Assembly: GCF_004803715.2 (NCBI RefSeq)
Contig: NZ_CP039383.2
Coordinates: forward strand, 2,108,001-2,172,000
DNA: 64,000 bases
DNA from: Luteimonas yindakuii
GTDB lineage: Bacteria; Pseudomonadota; Gammaproteobacteria; Xanthomonadales; Xanthomonadaceae
Direction of reading: 5' to 3'
The first letter of the stretch is position 1; every line of letters starts with the position of its first letter. Below are positions 41,885 through 51,281 of this stretch, one piece after another. The notes beneath the pieces were generated by a model. That model did no database searches and was not told the DNA's origin. It saw only the letters and a program-made list of their open reading frames with translations. The position numbers and the translations under genes were made by a program.

Positions 41885-42934
41885 TCACTGCGCCACGCGC
41901 GCGCGGTAACGGCGCACGTAATCGCGTACCGCCAAGTTGTGCTCGGCATAGGTGCGCGAGAACACGTGGCGCCCGCTGCCATCGCCCACGGCGACGAAAT
42001 ACAGCGCATCGCCGTCCGCGGGTCGGGTGGTCGCGCGCAAGGCGGCCATGCCGGGCATCGCGATCGGCGTCGGCGGCAGCCCGTCGCGGGTGTAGGTGTT
42101 GTAGGGGGTATCGGCCTGCAGATGGCTGCGGCGGATGTTGCCGTCGAAGTCCGCGCCGATGCCGTAGATGACGGTGGGATCGGTCTGCAGGCGCATGCCG
42201 ATCTGCAGGCGACGCACGAACACGCCGGCGATCCGCGCACGTTCCTCCGCGATGCCGGTTTCCTTCTCGACAATCGAGGCCAGCACCAGCGCTTCCTCGG
42301 CGGTCTTCAGCGGCAGGCCGTCGGCGCGTTGCGCCCAGGCCTCGTCGAGCGCGCGTTCGAGCGCGCGGTTGGCACGACGCAACACGTCGAGATCGCTGTC
42401 GCCGCGGGTGTAGAGATAGGTTTCCGGCAGGAACCGGCCTTCCGGATGCACGCCGGGCCGTTCGATGGCGGCCATCAGCGCGGCGTCATCGAGCTCGGCA
42501 CTGTCGGCGGTGAGATGTTCCGCACGCGCCAGCGCGGCGCGCAGTTCGCGGATGTTCCAGCCCTCGACGATGGTGAAGCGATGCCGCACCACCCGGCCAT
42601 CGCGCATGTTGGCCAGCACGTCACGCGCGCTCATCCCGGGCTCGAGCGCGTATTCGCCCACCTGCAACCGCCCCGCGGCGCCCAGCTGGCGGGCCAGCAG
42701 CTGCCATTCGAGATCGCTGCCGTCGCGCACGCCGGCCTCGCGGATCTTCTGCAGCACGCGGGCATAGGAATCGCCGCGCTCGACGACATAACCATCACCG
42801 GCATCGATGCCGGCCAGTGGTTGATGCTGGAAGTCCTGCCAGCGGTCCCAGCCCCAGTACAAGGCGCCACCGGCGAGCAGAGCCAACAGGGCAAGAAAGG
42901 CGCCGATGCCGCGCCAGCGTCGGGATGCGGCCAT
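41885..42934 (-). CDS. mltG: Endolytic murein transglycosylase MltG
   Basis: 349-residue inner-membrane lytic transglycosylase that cuts nascent glycan strands. One N-terminal transmembrane helix (about residues 12-30) is followed by a LysM-like domain and the YceG catalytic domain. The catalytic Glu is in [10 protein letters not shown], with the downstream family pattern [19 protein letters not shown] and [24 protein letters not shown] at 42934. It lies in the conserved pabB-mltG-tmk-holB order. Confidence 0.93.
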   Translation of the reverse strand: MAASRRWRGIGAFLALLALLAGGALYWGWDRWQDFQHQPLAGIDAGDGYVVERGDSYARVLQKIREAGVRDGSDLEWQLLARQLGAAGRLQVGEYALEPGMSARDVLANMRDGRVVRHRFTIVEGWNIRELRAALARAEHLTADSAELDDAALMAAIERPGVHPEGRFLPETYLYTRGDSDLDVLRRANRALERALDEAWAQRADGLPLKTAEEALVLASIVEKETGIAEERARIAGVFVRRLQIGMRLQTDPTVIYGIGADFDGNIRRSHLQADTPYNTYTRDGLPPTPIAMPGMAALRATTRPADGDALYFVAVGDGSGRHVFSRTYAEHNLAVRDYVRRYRARVAQ

Positions 42935-42965
42935 CAACGCGCGCCGCGTGCGGGGTGGTGACAGG

Positions 42966-44426
42966 TCATCGCGCAAGGATAGCGTGGGCGCCGTCGTCGC
43001 GTGCCGGCGCAGGGTCGGCCGCGAGCGCCTGCAGCATGCCGCGCGCCTTCGCCCGGGTTTCGTCGAGTTCACGCTGCGGATCGGAGTCGGCGACGATGCC
43101 GGCACCGGTGCGGAAACAGACGCGATCGCCTGCCACCTCCGCGCTGCGGATAAGGATGTTGAGGTCCATGTCGCCGTCGCGGTTCAGCCAGCCCATCGCG
43201 CCGGTATAGGCGCCGCGACCGACGCCTTCGAGCTCGGCGATCACCTGCATGCAGCGCACCTTCGGGCAGCCGGTAATGGTGCCGCCGGGGTGGACCGCGG
43301 CGATGACGTCACCGGGTGTCGCGTCGGCGCGCAGCAGGCCGCGCACATTGCTGACGATGTGGTGGACGTGGGCGTAGCTTTCCACCGTCATCAGTTCGTC
43401 CACCTCGACGCTGCCCGGCCTGCAGACACGACCGAGGTCGTTGCGTTCGAGGTCGACCAGCATCACGTGCTCGGCGCGCTCCTTGGCGTGCCCGACCAGC
43501 TCGCGCACCCGTGCGGCGTCGTCGTCGCCCGGCAGGCGCGGACGGGTACCGGCGATGGGGCGGGTCTGCACCACGTCGCCGCGCACGTTGACCAGGCGCT
43601 CCGGCGAGGCGCTGACGACGGTGCCGCTGCCGCTGGCGAACAGGCCGGAGAACGGTGCCGGGCTCATCGTGCGCAGGCGCGCGTACAGCCGCGCCGGATC
43701 CAGCGCTGCGTCGAAACGTGCCTGCCAGCCCCGCGAGAGGTTGACCTGGAACACGTCGCCGGCGGCGAGGTAATCGAGGATGCGCCGGACGCCGTCGAGG
43801 AAGTCCTGTGGCGCGTCTTCGCCCAGCGCCGCCGGACCTGTCCACGGCGCCCATCGGGACGGCGCCGGGCCGGCGAGGTCGGCCTCGACACCTGCGATCA
43901 AGTCCGCGCGCCCGGCCTCCGCCACCACGATGCACTCCCCGGTCGCGTGGTCGCGCAGCAACGCCGCGGGACAACGCAGTGCCTGCGCGACGGGCAGTGC
44001 GCCACGCGCGCGTGGAAGTTCGAGCACCGGTTCGATCTGCGCGCCGAGTTCATAGCCCAGCAGCAGCGCCCAGCCGCCACGGAACGGCCAGCGCAGTTCC
44101 TCGCGCGGCTGCCGCAGCGCCTGCCAGCGCGCATCCAGCACGTCGAGGAAGCCGCCTTCCAGCGCCCCACCGTCGGTGTCGCGGACGATGCCATCGGCGT
44201 CGAGTGCGAAGCTGCCGGCGTCGTCGGCAACCAGCAACAGGTCCCAGCGCGACTGCGCGGTGCCGTGGGCGACCGATTCCAGCAGCACCGGGTAGCGCTG
44301 CGGCGATCGCCGGTGCAGGGCGAGGAAGTCGGTGTCGGTCGCGAGGGTCTGGGTGATCAGCACGGGGCTGCCTGCAGGTTCGTGGGGGTCGTGGCCACTG
44401 CCGCCGAATGACGAAGCCACGTCCAT
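42966..44426 (-). CDS. pabB: Aminodeoxychorismate synthase component I
   Basis: 486-residue enzyme for 4-amino-4-deoxychorismate, the folate precursor; it works with the glutamine amidotransferase PabA (not in the window). Chorismate-binding landmarks: RPIAGTRPRLPG, HAKERAEHVMLVDLERNDLGRV, PGGTITGCPKVRCMQVI and FRTGAGIVADSDP. The Lys that distinguishes PabB (in the PIAGT region) is replaced by A-G as in many PabB. ATG at 44426. It is read towards mltG and follows fabF after 138 bp. Confidence 0.9.
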   Translation of the reverse strand: MDVASSFGGSGHDPHEPAGSPVLITQTLATDTDFLALHRRSPQRYPVLLESVAHGTAQSRWDLLLVADDAGSFALDADGIVRDTDGGALEGGFLDVLDARWQALRQPREELRWPFRGGWALLLGYELGAQIEPVLELPRARGALPVAQALRCPAALLRDHATGECIVVAEAGRADLIAGVEADLAGPAPSRWAPWTGPAALGEDAPQDFLDGVRRILDYLAAGDVFQVNLSRGWQARFDAALDPARLYARLRTMSPAPFSGLFASGSGTVVSASPERLVNVRGDVVQTRPIAGTRPRLPGDDDAARVRELVGHAKERAEHVMLVDLERNDLGRVCRPGSVEVDELMTVESYAHVHHIVSNVRGLLRADATPGDVIAAVHPGGTITGCPKVRCMQVIAELEGVGRGAYTGAMGWLNRDGDMDLNILIRSAEVAGDRVCFRTGAGIVADSDPQRELDETRAKARGMLQALAADPAPARDDGAHAILAR

Positions 44427-44564
44427 GGATAACGAGCCATTCGGCTGTCAGGAGCCCGCATTTGCGGGATCACGGCGTTCGGGCGCAACGCGCCATCCGC
44501 GCGTGCTGTGTCGGTCCAGGCCGCGCTGCCCCGTGAGGCAACGCGACCGAGCGGGCGTTCCGCG

Positions 44565-45800
44565 TCAGACCCGGGCGAACACCAGCGTGCCGTTGGTGCC
44601 GCCGAAGCCGAACGAGTTCGACAGCGCCACCTGGACCTGCGCCTCGCGCGCGGTGTGCGGGATGTAGTCGAGGTCGCAACCTTCCGACGGGTTGTCGAGG
44701 TTGATCGTCGGCGGCAGCACGCCGGTGTGCACCGCCATCGCCGAATACACCGCCTCGATGCCGCCGGCCGCACCCAGCAGGTGTCCGGTCATCGACTTGG
44801 TCGAGCTGACCGCCACCGTGCGTGCGTGATCGCCCAGCGCCCGCTTGACCGCCATCGTCTCGGCAAGATCGCCGGCCGGCGTGGAGGTGCCGTGCGCGTT
44901 GATGTAGCCGATGCGCGAGACGTCGATACCGGCGTCGTTGATCGCATTGCGCATGCAGCGCGCCGCGCCTTCGCCGTTCTCGCTCGGCGCGGTCATGTGG
45001 AAGGCATCGCCGCTCATGCCGAAGCCGATCAGCTCGGCATAGATGCGTGCGCCGCGTGCCTTGGCCCGCTCGTATTCCTCGAGGACCACGATGCCGGCAC
45101 CGTCGCCCATGACGAAGCCGTCGCGGCCCTCGTTCCACGGGCGCGACGCGCGGGTCGGCTCCTCGTTGTGGGTGGACAGCGCCTTCATCGCGCAGAACCC
45201 GCCCAGGGAGGTCGGCGTGGTCGCGTATTCGGCACCGCCGGCGATCATCGCGTCGGCATCGCCGTACTGGATCATGCGCATCGCCAGGCCGATGTTGTGG
45301 GTCGCCGTCGTGCAGGCGGTGACCGCGGCCACGTTCGGGCCCTTGGCGCCGGTCATGATCGACACCTGCCCGGCGATCATGTTGATGATCGTGCTCGGCA
45401 CGTAGAACGGCGACACCTTGCGCGGGCCACCTTCGTGGTACTTAATGGTGGTGTCCTCGATGCCCTTCAGGCCACCGATGCCGGCACCGATCGCCACGCC
45501 GATGCGCTCGGCATCCGCGGCGACGTCGATCCCGGCATCCTCGATCGCCATCATCGAGGCCGCCACGCCGTAGTGCACGAAGGTGTCCATCTTCTTGATG
45601 TCCTTCGGCGCGATCCAGCGGCTGGCGTCGAAGTCCTTGACCTCGCCGGCGATGCGGGTCGGGAAGGCGGAAGCGTCGAAATGGGTGATCGGGCCGATGC
45701 CCGAGCGACCGGCAATGATCGCTTCCCAGTTGGAGGCGAGGTCGTTGCCGACCGGTGACAGGATGCCCATCCCGGTGATCACCACGCGTCGCTTGGACAT
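44565..45800 (-). CDS. fabF: 3-oxoacyl-ACP synthase II
   Basis: 411-residue elongating beta-ketoacyl synthase. The catalytic Cys is in [12 protein letters not shown] (about residue 163), with His residues in [11 protein letters not shown] and [12 protein letters not shown]. Start [12 protein letters not shown] is canonical. It follows acpP after 129 bp that contains a GGCCGC/GCGGCC hairpin at 45861-45876. Confidence 0.96.
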   Translation of the reverse strand: MSKRRVVITGMGILSPVGNDLASNWEAIIAGRSGIGPITHFDASAFPTRIAGEVKDFDASRWIAPKDIKKMDTFVHYGVAASMMAIEDAGIDVAADAERIGVAIGAGIGGLKGIEDTTIKYHEGGPRKVSPFYVPSTIINMIAGQVSIMTGAKGPNVAAVTACTTATHNIGLAMRMIQYGDADAMIAGGAEYATTPTSLGGFCAMKALSTHNEEPTRASRPWNEGRDGFVMGDGAGIVVLEEYERAKARGARIYAELIGFGMSGDAFHMTAPSENGEGAARCMRNAINDAGIDVSRIGYINAHGTSTPAGDLAETMAVKRALGDHARTVAVSSTKSMTGHLLGAAGGIEAVYSAMAVHTGVLPPTINLDNPSEGCDLDYIPHTAREAQVQVALSNSFGFGGTNGTLVFARV

Positions 45801-45860
45801 GGGAAATGCTCCTCAAACGGTTCTGGATCGCGGCGACACGTGTACGCCGCAAACGCACGA

Positions 45861-45876
45861 GGCCGCGTGAGCGGCC
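45861..45876 (-). terminator. Small hairpin between acpP and fabF
   Basis: Stem GGCCGC / GCGGCC with loop GTGA on the plus strand. No T-run follows, so it may be an attenuator or mRNA-stability element, which would fit the known excess of acpP mRNA over its neighbours. Confidence 0.35.
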
Positions 45877-45929
45877 CCGGGCTGGTCATGAAGCGGCCGG
45901 ATGCACGAACGGCCCCGGCCGCCAGGCGG

Positions 45930-46169
45930 TCAGCTCTTGACGTGCGCCTTGACGTAGTCGATCGCCTGCTGGACCGAGGTGATCTTCTCGGCGTCCTCGT
46001 CCGGGATCTCGCACTCGAACTCTTCTTCCAGCGCCATCACCAGCTCGACGGTATCGAGCGAGTCCGCGCCCAGGTCGTCCACGAACGAAGCGCTCGGGTT
46101 GACTTCCTCTTCCTTCACGCCGAGTTGCTCGACGACGATCTTCTTGACGCGCTCTTCGATGGTGCTCAT
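45930..46169 (-). CDS. acpP: Acyl carrier protein
   Basis: 79 residues. The phosphopantetheine-attachment serine is in [18 protein letters not shown] (about residue 38). The N-terminus M-S-T-I-E-E-R-V and the high acidic content are typical. ATG at 46169. Carrier for all intermediates of the fab genes that surround it. Confidence 0.97.
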   Translation of the reverse strand: MSTIEERVKKIVVEQLGVKEEEVNPSASFVDDLGADSLDTVELVMALEEEFECEIPDEDAEKITSVQQAIDYVKAHVKS

Positions 46170-46279
46170 GGATGTGCTCCGCTCAGGGCCCTGATTCGGC
46201 CGGTAGTGTAAGGGAAAGGCCGCCGGGCAGCGATGCGCGCCGGCAGCCGTGAAGCTGGGGGAGTGTCCCCCGGTTGGTG

Positions 46280-47023
46280 TCACGGCATGTACATGCCGCC
46301 GTTGATGTGCAGGGTCTCGCCGGTGATGTAGGCCGCGTGCGGCCCGGCCAGGAAGGCCACCGCATTGGCGATGTCGGCCGGCTCGCCGAGGCGGCCGAGC
46401 GCGATCTGCCCCAGCAGCGCGGTCTTCGCGTCCTCGGGCAGCGAACGCGTCATGTCGGTATCGATGAACCCGGGCGCGACCACGTTCACCGTCACCCCGC
46501 GTGAACCGATCTCCTTGGCCAGCGATTTCGAGAAACCGATCACCCCGGCCTTGGCCGCTGCGTAGTTCGCCTGGCCGGCGTTACCGGTCACACCGATCAC
46601 CGACGCGATGTTGATGATGCGGCCCTTGCGGGCCTTCATCATGCCGCGCATCACCGCCTTCGACATCCGGTAGACGCTGCTGAGGTTGGTGTCGAGGATG
46701 GCCTGCCAGTCCTCGTCCTTCATCCGCATCAGCAGGTTGTCGCGGGTGATGCCGGCATTGTTGACCAGGATGGTGACCGCGCCGAATTCCTTCGACACGC
46801 CGTCGACCAGCGCCTCGACGGAAGCGGCGTCGGCCACGTCGAGCACGCGGCCGTGGCCGCCGGTTGCCTGCAGGCGGGTGCCGATCGCCTGCGCACCGGC
46901 GTCGCTGGTCGCGGTGCCGATCACCGTCGCGCCCTGCGCGGCCAGCGTGTCGGCAATGGCGGCACCGATGCCGCGGCTGGCGCCGGTGACGAGTGCGATC
47001 TCACCCTGCAATGGTTGCGTCAT
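46280..47023 (-). CDS. fabG: 3-oxoacyl-ACP reductase
   Basis: 247-residue NADPH-dependent SDR enzyme. Cofactor loop TGASRGIG (residues 14-21), NNAGITRDN, catalytic Ser in [11 protein letters not shown] and Tyr/Lys in YAAAKAGV (about 153-160). ATG at 47023. Reduces 3-oxoacyl-ACP in elongation. Confidence 0.96.
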   Translation of the reverse strand: MTQPLQGEIALVTGASRGIGAAIADTLAAQGATVIGTATSDAGAQAIGTRLQATGGHGRVLDVADAASVEALVDGVSKEFGAVTILVNNAGITRDNLLMRMKDEDWQAILDTNLSSVYRMSKAVMRGMMKARKGRIINIASVIGVTGNAGQANYAAAKAGVIGFSKSLAKEIGSRGVTVNVVAPGFIDTDMTRSLPEDAKTALLGQIALGRLGEPADIANAVAFLAGPHAAYITGETLHINGGMYMP

Positions 47024-47052
47024 GGGGTCTTCTGCTCCGGAACAGCGTCCTT

Positions 47053-47086
47053 CGCCGCGGATTCTCGCGGATGGACGTGGATAAAC
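47053..47086 (+). repeat. Period-10 CGCGGATNNN repeat copy between fabD and fabG
   Basis: CGCCGCGGATTCTCGCGGAT continues with GACGTGGAT, so GGAT recurs three times at exactly 10-bp spacing. It occupies the intergenic gap after fabD (47024-47191) and resembles 28374-28409. Confidence 0.6.
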
Positions 47087-47191
47087 CAACACGCCGGGGT
47101 CGCACGCGACCTGCCGCACTGACAGGCGCCGCGCGCCCGGTATCGATGACGCCTGCCTATCCGCGGGATCCCATGTCGACCCGGGACCGGC

Positions 47192-48136
47192 TCACGATTT
47201 CCACTCGGCCAGCGCGGCGTCGAAATCGTTCGGCGTGCCGAGCGCGCGTGCATCGAACGCCTTGTCGATGCGCTTCGCCAGCCCGGTCAGCACCTTGCCA
47301 GGGCCGCATTCGGCAAAGCGGCTCGCACCGCGCGCGCCCAGCGCCTGCATGCAGGCCGTCCAGCGCACCGGCAGGTACAGCTGTCGCACCAGCGCGTCGC
47401 GGATCGACTGGATGCCGTCATGCACTTCGCCATCCGCGTTCTGCACCACCGGCAGCGACGGTTCGCGCCACGCGGTACCGGCCATCGCCTCGCCAAGGCG
47501 GTTCGCCGCCTCGCGCATCAGTGGCGTGTGCGACGGCACGCTCACGGCCAGCTTGACCGCCTTGCGCACGCCGCGTTCCGACAGCAGGCCGAGCGCGCGG
47601 TCGACGCCTTCGGCTTCGCCACCGATGACGATCTGGCCGGGCGAGTTGTAGTTGGCCGGCACCACCACGACGTTGCCTGACAGCTCGCGGCAGACCTCTT
47701 CCACCAGCGCATCCTCGGCACCGAGGATCGCCGCCATCGCGCCCTTGCCCGCGGGCACGGCGGCCTGCATGAGCTGCCCGCGCAGGCGCACCAGGCGCGC
47801 GGCGTCGGCCAGGTCGATGGCGCCGGCTGCAACCAGAGCGCTGTACTCGCCGAGGCTGTGGCCTGCCAGCGCGGCCGGGCGTGCACCGGCTTCGGCCTGC
47901 CACAGCCGCCACACCGCGACGCTGGCCGCCAGCAGCGCGGGCTGGGTGAACTCGGTGGTATTGAGCTGCTCCTCGGGCCCCTGCTGGCTCACCGCCCACA
48001 GGTCGACGCCGGCGCCTTCGGACGCCTCGGCGAACGTGTCGCGGATCGACGCATGGCGCGCCGCGAGTTCACCCAGCATGCCGAGCGACTGCGAGCCCTG
48101 GCCGGGAAATACGAAAGCAAGCTGGGAATCGGTCAC
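47192..48136 (-). CDS. fabD: Malonyl-CoA-ACP transacylase
   Basis: 314 residues. Active-site serine in GHSLGEYSALVAAG (about residue 92), the N-terminal FVFPGQGSQ, and the His in VSVPSHTPLM. The start is GTG at 48136 (then T-D-S-Q-L-A-F-V-F); no ATG fits. Supplies malonyl-ACP to FabH/FabF. Confidence 0.95.
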   Translation of the reverse strand: MTDSQLAFVFPGQGSQSLGMLGELAARHASIRDTFAEASEGAGVDLWAVSQQGPEEQLNTTEFTQPALLAASVAVWRLWQAEAGARPAALAGHSLGEYSALVAAGAIDLADAARLVRLRGQLMQAAVPAGKGAMAAILGAEDALVEEVCRELSGNVVVVPANYNSPGQIVIGGEAEGVDRALGLLSERGVRKAVKLAVSVPSHTPLMREAANRLGEAMAGTAWREPSLPVVQNADGEVHDGIQSIRDALVRQLYLPVRWTACMQALGARGASRFAECGPGKVLTGLAKRIDKAFDARALGTPNDFDAALAEWKS

Positions 48137-48242
48137 GCGCGGGTCCGGCTGCAAAACAAGCGCGGCATGATACGGGCTGTGTCGCCGGGTCGTCTGTACG
48201 ACGGCGTATGTCGCACGTTCGGCGACGTTCGCGGATACGACA

Positions 48243-48263
48243 ACGCCCCGGTGGCCGGGGCGT
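48243..48263 (-). terminator. Hairpin between fabH and fabD
   Basis: A 9-bp perfect stem ACGCCCCGG / CCGGGGCGT with a 3-base loop, lying 36 bp after the fabH stop. Only a short T-rich stretch follows, so partial termination or attenuation before fabD is possible. Confidence 0.45.
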
Positions 48264-48299
48264 CGCGTGGTACGGCGTGACCGGGCCTGCGCCCGCTGC

Positions 48300-49295
48300 T
48301 CAGTAGCGCAGCAGCGCCGAGCCCCAGGTGAAGCCGCCGCCGAACGCTTCCAGTAACAGCAGCTGCCCGCGCTGCACGCGACCCGAGCGCACCGCCACGT
48401 CCAGCGCCAGCGGCACCGAACCCGACGAGGTGTTGCCATGCTGGTCGACGGTCACCACCACCCGCTCCATCGGCATGTCCAGCCGCTTGGCGGTGGCCTC
48501 GATGATGCGCAGGTTGGCCTGGTGCGGGATCAGCCAGTCGATGTCGTGGCGGTCCAGGCCATTGGCGGCGAGGGTTTCCTCGACCACCGAATCGAGCGCC
48601 CTGACCGCATGCTTGAACACCTCGTTGCCGGTCATGTTGATGCGCACGCCGGCATTCGGAGCGTTCTCGTCGAAGCCGACCGAGACGCCGACCGGGTTCC
48701 ACAGCAGCTCCTTCTTGCCGCCATCGGCGTGCAGGTGGGTGCTGAGGATGCCGGTCTCGGTGTCGGCCTTGAGCACCACCGCGCCCGCGCCATCGCCGAA
48801 CAGCACGCAGGTGGCGCGGTCGTTCCAGTCGATCATCCGGGTGAGGGTCTCGGCGCCGACCACCAGCACGGTGCGCGCCGAGCCGGCACGGATGAACTTC
48901 TCCGCGATCGACAGCGCGTAGATGAACCCCGAACAGGCGGCGTTGACATCGAACGCCCCACAGCCCGCAACGCCGAGCCGGTGCTGCAGCAGGCAGGCGG
49001 TGGAGGGAAAGATGATGTCCGGGGTGGTCGTGCCGAGCACGATCAGGTCGAGCTCGGAGGCATCGACGCCCGCGGCCTCGAGCGCACGCACGGAGGCGTG
49101 GTAGGCGAGGTCACAGGTGGTCTCGCCTTCGGCGGCCACGTGCCGGTTGCGGATTCCGGTGCGCGACGCGATCCACTCGTCGCTGGTGTCGACCCGCTTG
49201 GCGAGCTCGTCATTGCTGACGGCGTTCGCCGGCAGGTAGCTGCCGGTGCCGGCAATCCGCGCATACACGCGGGGCATCGCGCCCGTATCAGTCAT
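48300..49295 (-). CDS. fabH: 3-oxoacyl-ACP synthase III
   Basis: 331-residue initiating condensing enzyme. Catalytic Cys in [14 protein letters not shown] (about 120), His in [10 protein letters not shown] and Asn in [13 protein letters not shown]. The ATG at 49295 is followed by an alternative M at residue 7. The gene follows rpmF directly; plsX is not found in the 128-bp gap. Confidence 0.95.
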   Translation of the reverse strand: MTDTGAMPRVYARIAGTGSYLPANAVSNDELAKRVDTSDEWIASRTGIRNRHVAAEGETTCDLAYHASVRALEAAGVDASELDLIVLGTTTPDIIFPSTACLLQHRLGVAGCGAFDVNAACSGFIYALSIAEKFIRAGSARTVLVVGAETLTRMIDWNDRATCVLFGDGAGAVVLKADTETGILSTHLHADGGKKELLWNPVGVSVGFDENAPNAGVRINMTGNEVFKHAVRALDSVVEETLAANGLDRHDIDWLIPHQANLRIIEATAKRLDMPMERVVVTVDQHGNTSSGSVPLALDVAVRSGRVQRGQLLLLEAFGGGFTWGSALLRY

Positions 49296-49318
49296 CGTGT
49301 GCCGTCATCCTTGCAACC

Positions 49319-49339
49319 GCCGCCCGGGAAGCGGGCGGC
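49319..49339 (-). promoter_or_regulatory. 8-bp hairpin just upstream of fabH
   Basis: Perfect stem GCCGCCCG / CGGGCGGC with a 5-base loop, 24 nt before the fabH start codon. It could be the rpmF terminator or a leader element controlling fabH translation; sequence alone does not decide. Confidence 0.35.
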
Positions 49340-49423
49340 CAGGACGCGCCACGCGACGGGGTAAGCCCTGCGGCCGCGAGGCGCTGGAAGCCGCCGCGCC
49401 CGGGGGCGCAACGGCACTCGCCG

Positions 49424-49618
49424 TCAATCTTCTTCGGCGACCTTGATCTTCGGCTGGATCACCTGCTTGCCGCGGTAGTAGCCGTCGGCGGTGATGTGGT
49501 GGCGGATGTGGGTCTCGCCGGTGGTCGGATCGGTCGACAGCTGCTTGGCCTGCAGCTTGTCGTGCGCGCGGCGCATGCCGCGGCGGGACGGGGTGACTCG
49601 GGATTTCTGCACAGCCAT
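49424..49618 (-). CDS. rpmF: Ribosomal protein L32
   Basis: 64-residue large-subunit protein ([14 protein letters not shown]). It is a cysteine-free form, as in enteric L32, so no zinc is bound. ATG at 49618. It follows yceD by 59 bp. Confidence 0.96.
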   Translation of the reverse strand: MAVQKSRVTPSRRGMRRAHDKLQAKQLSTDPTTGETHIRHHITADGYYRGKQVIQPKIKVAEED

Positions 49619-49677
49619 GGGATTGCTCCAGCAAACAGTTCTGAGATCTTTGGGAGTCCGGGCCGCCCGGGGGCGAC

Positions 49678-50187
49678 TCAGGTGTTCTTTTTCAGCGCCT
49701 GCAGCGCGGCGAACGGATTGGCGCGTGTCTCTTCATCGGCCGATACCGGCCAGTCCCGCTCCACCGCTTCCGAACCCGGCGCCACCGGCACCAGCGGCAC
49801 GGCAAGCAGGAGCTCGTCCTCGACCAGGTCCGCAGGCCGCAGGGTGCCGTCTTCGGGCACCAGCAGGGCTTCGTATCCGGGCGGAAGCGCGGCCTCGTCG
49901 GCCTCGTCGCGGATCACGCCGTAACGCTGTTCCAGCTGCACCGGCTCGCTGAACACCTGCAGGGTGCGCTGGCACTGCAACGGCAGCCCGGCTTCGACCC
50001 GCAACGCAACGAATGGCACCTGGAACGCGTCACGACCGAATTCCATGACGTAGTCCGCATCGCCTTGCGTCGACTGCAACACCTCGCCAAGACGGGGCAT
50101 CGCCGACAACGGCAAGCGTCCTTCGAACACCCGCCGTGCGACGACAAGGCGCCAGACGTCGACGGTTTCGGGAAGATCGGCGGACAT
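49678..50187 (-). CDS. yceD: YceD family (DUF177) protein, 23S rRNA accumulation factor
   Basis: 169 residues. N-terminal half with [23 protein letters not shown], cysteine only in QCQRTLQVF, then the acidic [16 protein letters not shown], and the C-terminal [20 protein letters not shown], which is the family signature (NPFAxLxxLK). ATG at 50187. YceD is required for 23S rRNA accumulation in E. coli. It always pairs with rpmF, as here. Confidence 0.9.
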   Translation of the reverse strand: MSADLPETVDVWRLVVARRVFEGRLPLSAMPRLGEVLQSTQGDADYVMEFGRDAFQVPFVALRVEAGLPLQCQRTLQVFSEPVQLEQRYGVIRDEADEAALPPGYEALLVPEDGTLRPADLVEDELLLAVPLVPVAPGSEAVERDWPVSADEETRANPFAALQALKKNT

Positions 50188-50322
50188 AAGAGGCGGAATG
50201 TTAGGGCTTCGCAAAGGTCGCTGTCAAATTGGAAGTCTGCGGAAAAGTCCAGTCGCCGCGGGGGATTTGCCGCCCGCGACCGCCCGCGGCAGACTGCCCC
50301 TCCCTTTCCGGGCGCCGCCGGC

Positions 50323-50682
50323 TTGATCCTGTCCGCAACCCTGTTCGCCGCCCTCCTTCTGTGCACCGCCTGCTGGTTGCTGTTGCGCCGTCGTGGCGGC
50401 CGCCGCCAGCAGGCGCTGGCCGCGGTCCTCGATGCCGCCGATGCCTTCGAGGACCGGCTGCGCGTGGCCCGCGCCGAGATCGAGGCGGTCGCCGGGAGCG
50501 ACGAGAACCCGGTCCGCGAGGCCATGCAGGAAATGCTGCGCCAGCGCCTGTGGCTGCAGCAGCATGGCCATGCCGCCAACACCGAGCAGCTCGACCAGGT
50601 CCGCGCTTCGATCGACACCGCACGCGCGCGCATCGAACAGCAGCTCGAGCGTATCGAACAGGCGCGGACGACGTCGGCGTGA
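50323..50682 (+). CDS. Small membrane-anchored coiled-coil protein overlapping yceF
   Basis: About 119 residues from a TTG start at 50323. One transmembrane helix (about residues 2-22, LILSATLFAALLLCTACWLLL) is followed by basic residues (RRRGGRR) and a strongly helical, likely coiled-coil segment to the end. The stop overlaps the yceF GTG in a GTGA arrangement. I recognise no family. The start is uncertain: the frame is open further upstream but without a good ATG. The codon use matches the neighbours. Confidence 0.55.
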   Translation: MILSATLFAALLLCTACWLLLRRRGGRRQQALAAVLDAADAFEDRLRVARAEIEAVAGSDENPVREAMQEMLRQRLWLQQHGHAANTEQLDQVRASIDTARARIEQQLERIEQARTTSA

Positions 50683-51257
50683 GCGGCCCGCTGATCCTCG
50701 CCTCGACCTCGCGCTACCGGCGCGAACTGCTCGAGCGCCTGCAACTGCCGTTCACCACCGGGCGGCCGGATGTCGACGAGACCCCGTTGCCAGGGGAAGC
50801 GCCGGCCGTGCTGGCCACGCGGCTGGCCGGGGCGAAGGCGCGTGAGGTCGCGCGCCTGCATCCGGGGGCGTGGGTGATCGGGTCGGACCAGGTCGCGACC
50901 TTCGATGGCCGTGCGCTGGGCAAACCCCGCACCCGCGACGCCGCGATCGCCCAGCTGGAATCGATGTCGGGTTCCAGCGTGCGGTTCCTCACCGCGGTCG
51001 CGCTGTGCCGTGGCGGCACGCTTGCCGGTGAGGGGCTGGACACCACCACGGTGAGGTTCCGTCGCCTCGAACGCGCGGCGATCGAACGCTATGTCGATGC
51101 CGAGCAACCGCTCGATTGCGCCGGCAGCTTCAAGAGCGAAGGGCTCGGGATCGCGCTGTTCGATGCGATCGAAACAAGCGATCCGACCGCGCTGGTCGGC
51201 CTGCCGCTGATTGCCACCGCACGCCTGTTGCGCGACGCCGGGTTCATCCTGCCCTGA
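50679..51257 (+). CDS. yceF: Maf-like nucleotide pyrophosphatase, YceF type (7-methyl-GTP)
   Basis: 192 residues, Maf/HAM1-like fold. The N-terminal ASTSRYRRELLERLQLPF, the DVDETPL motif and IGSDQVATFDG match the YceF branch, which hydrolyses 7-methyl-GTP (dTTP/UTP-specific Maf paralogues differ here). The catalytic Asp and the closing GLPLIATARLLRDAG are intact. The GTG start overlaps the upstream gene by 4 bp. Confidence 0.88.
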   Translation: MSGPLILASTSRYRRELLERLQLPFTTGRPDVDETPLPGEAPAVLATRLAGAKAREVARLHPGAWVIGSDQVATFDGRALGKPRTRDAAIAQLESMSGSSVRFLTAVALCRGGTLAGEGLDTTTVRFRRLERAAIERYVDAEQPLDCAGSFKSEGLGIALFDAIETSDPTALVGLPLIATARLLRDAGFILP

Positions 51258-51281
51258 GCCACGCGGCTCTCCACGCGCGCC

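Noticed and set aside
40224..41888. Bifunctional Tmk-HolB fusion protein taken at face value
   Set aside because: The tmk C-terminus lies in another frame that ends exactly at the holB start; a frameshift at a homopolymer is the better explanation and is reported as a finding.
46170..46279. A TACACT box upstream of acpP as promoter
   Set aside because: The -10-like sequence exists, but there is no -35 at a suitable distance; not reported as a feature.
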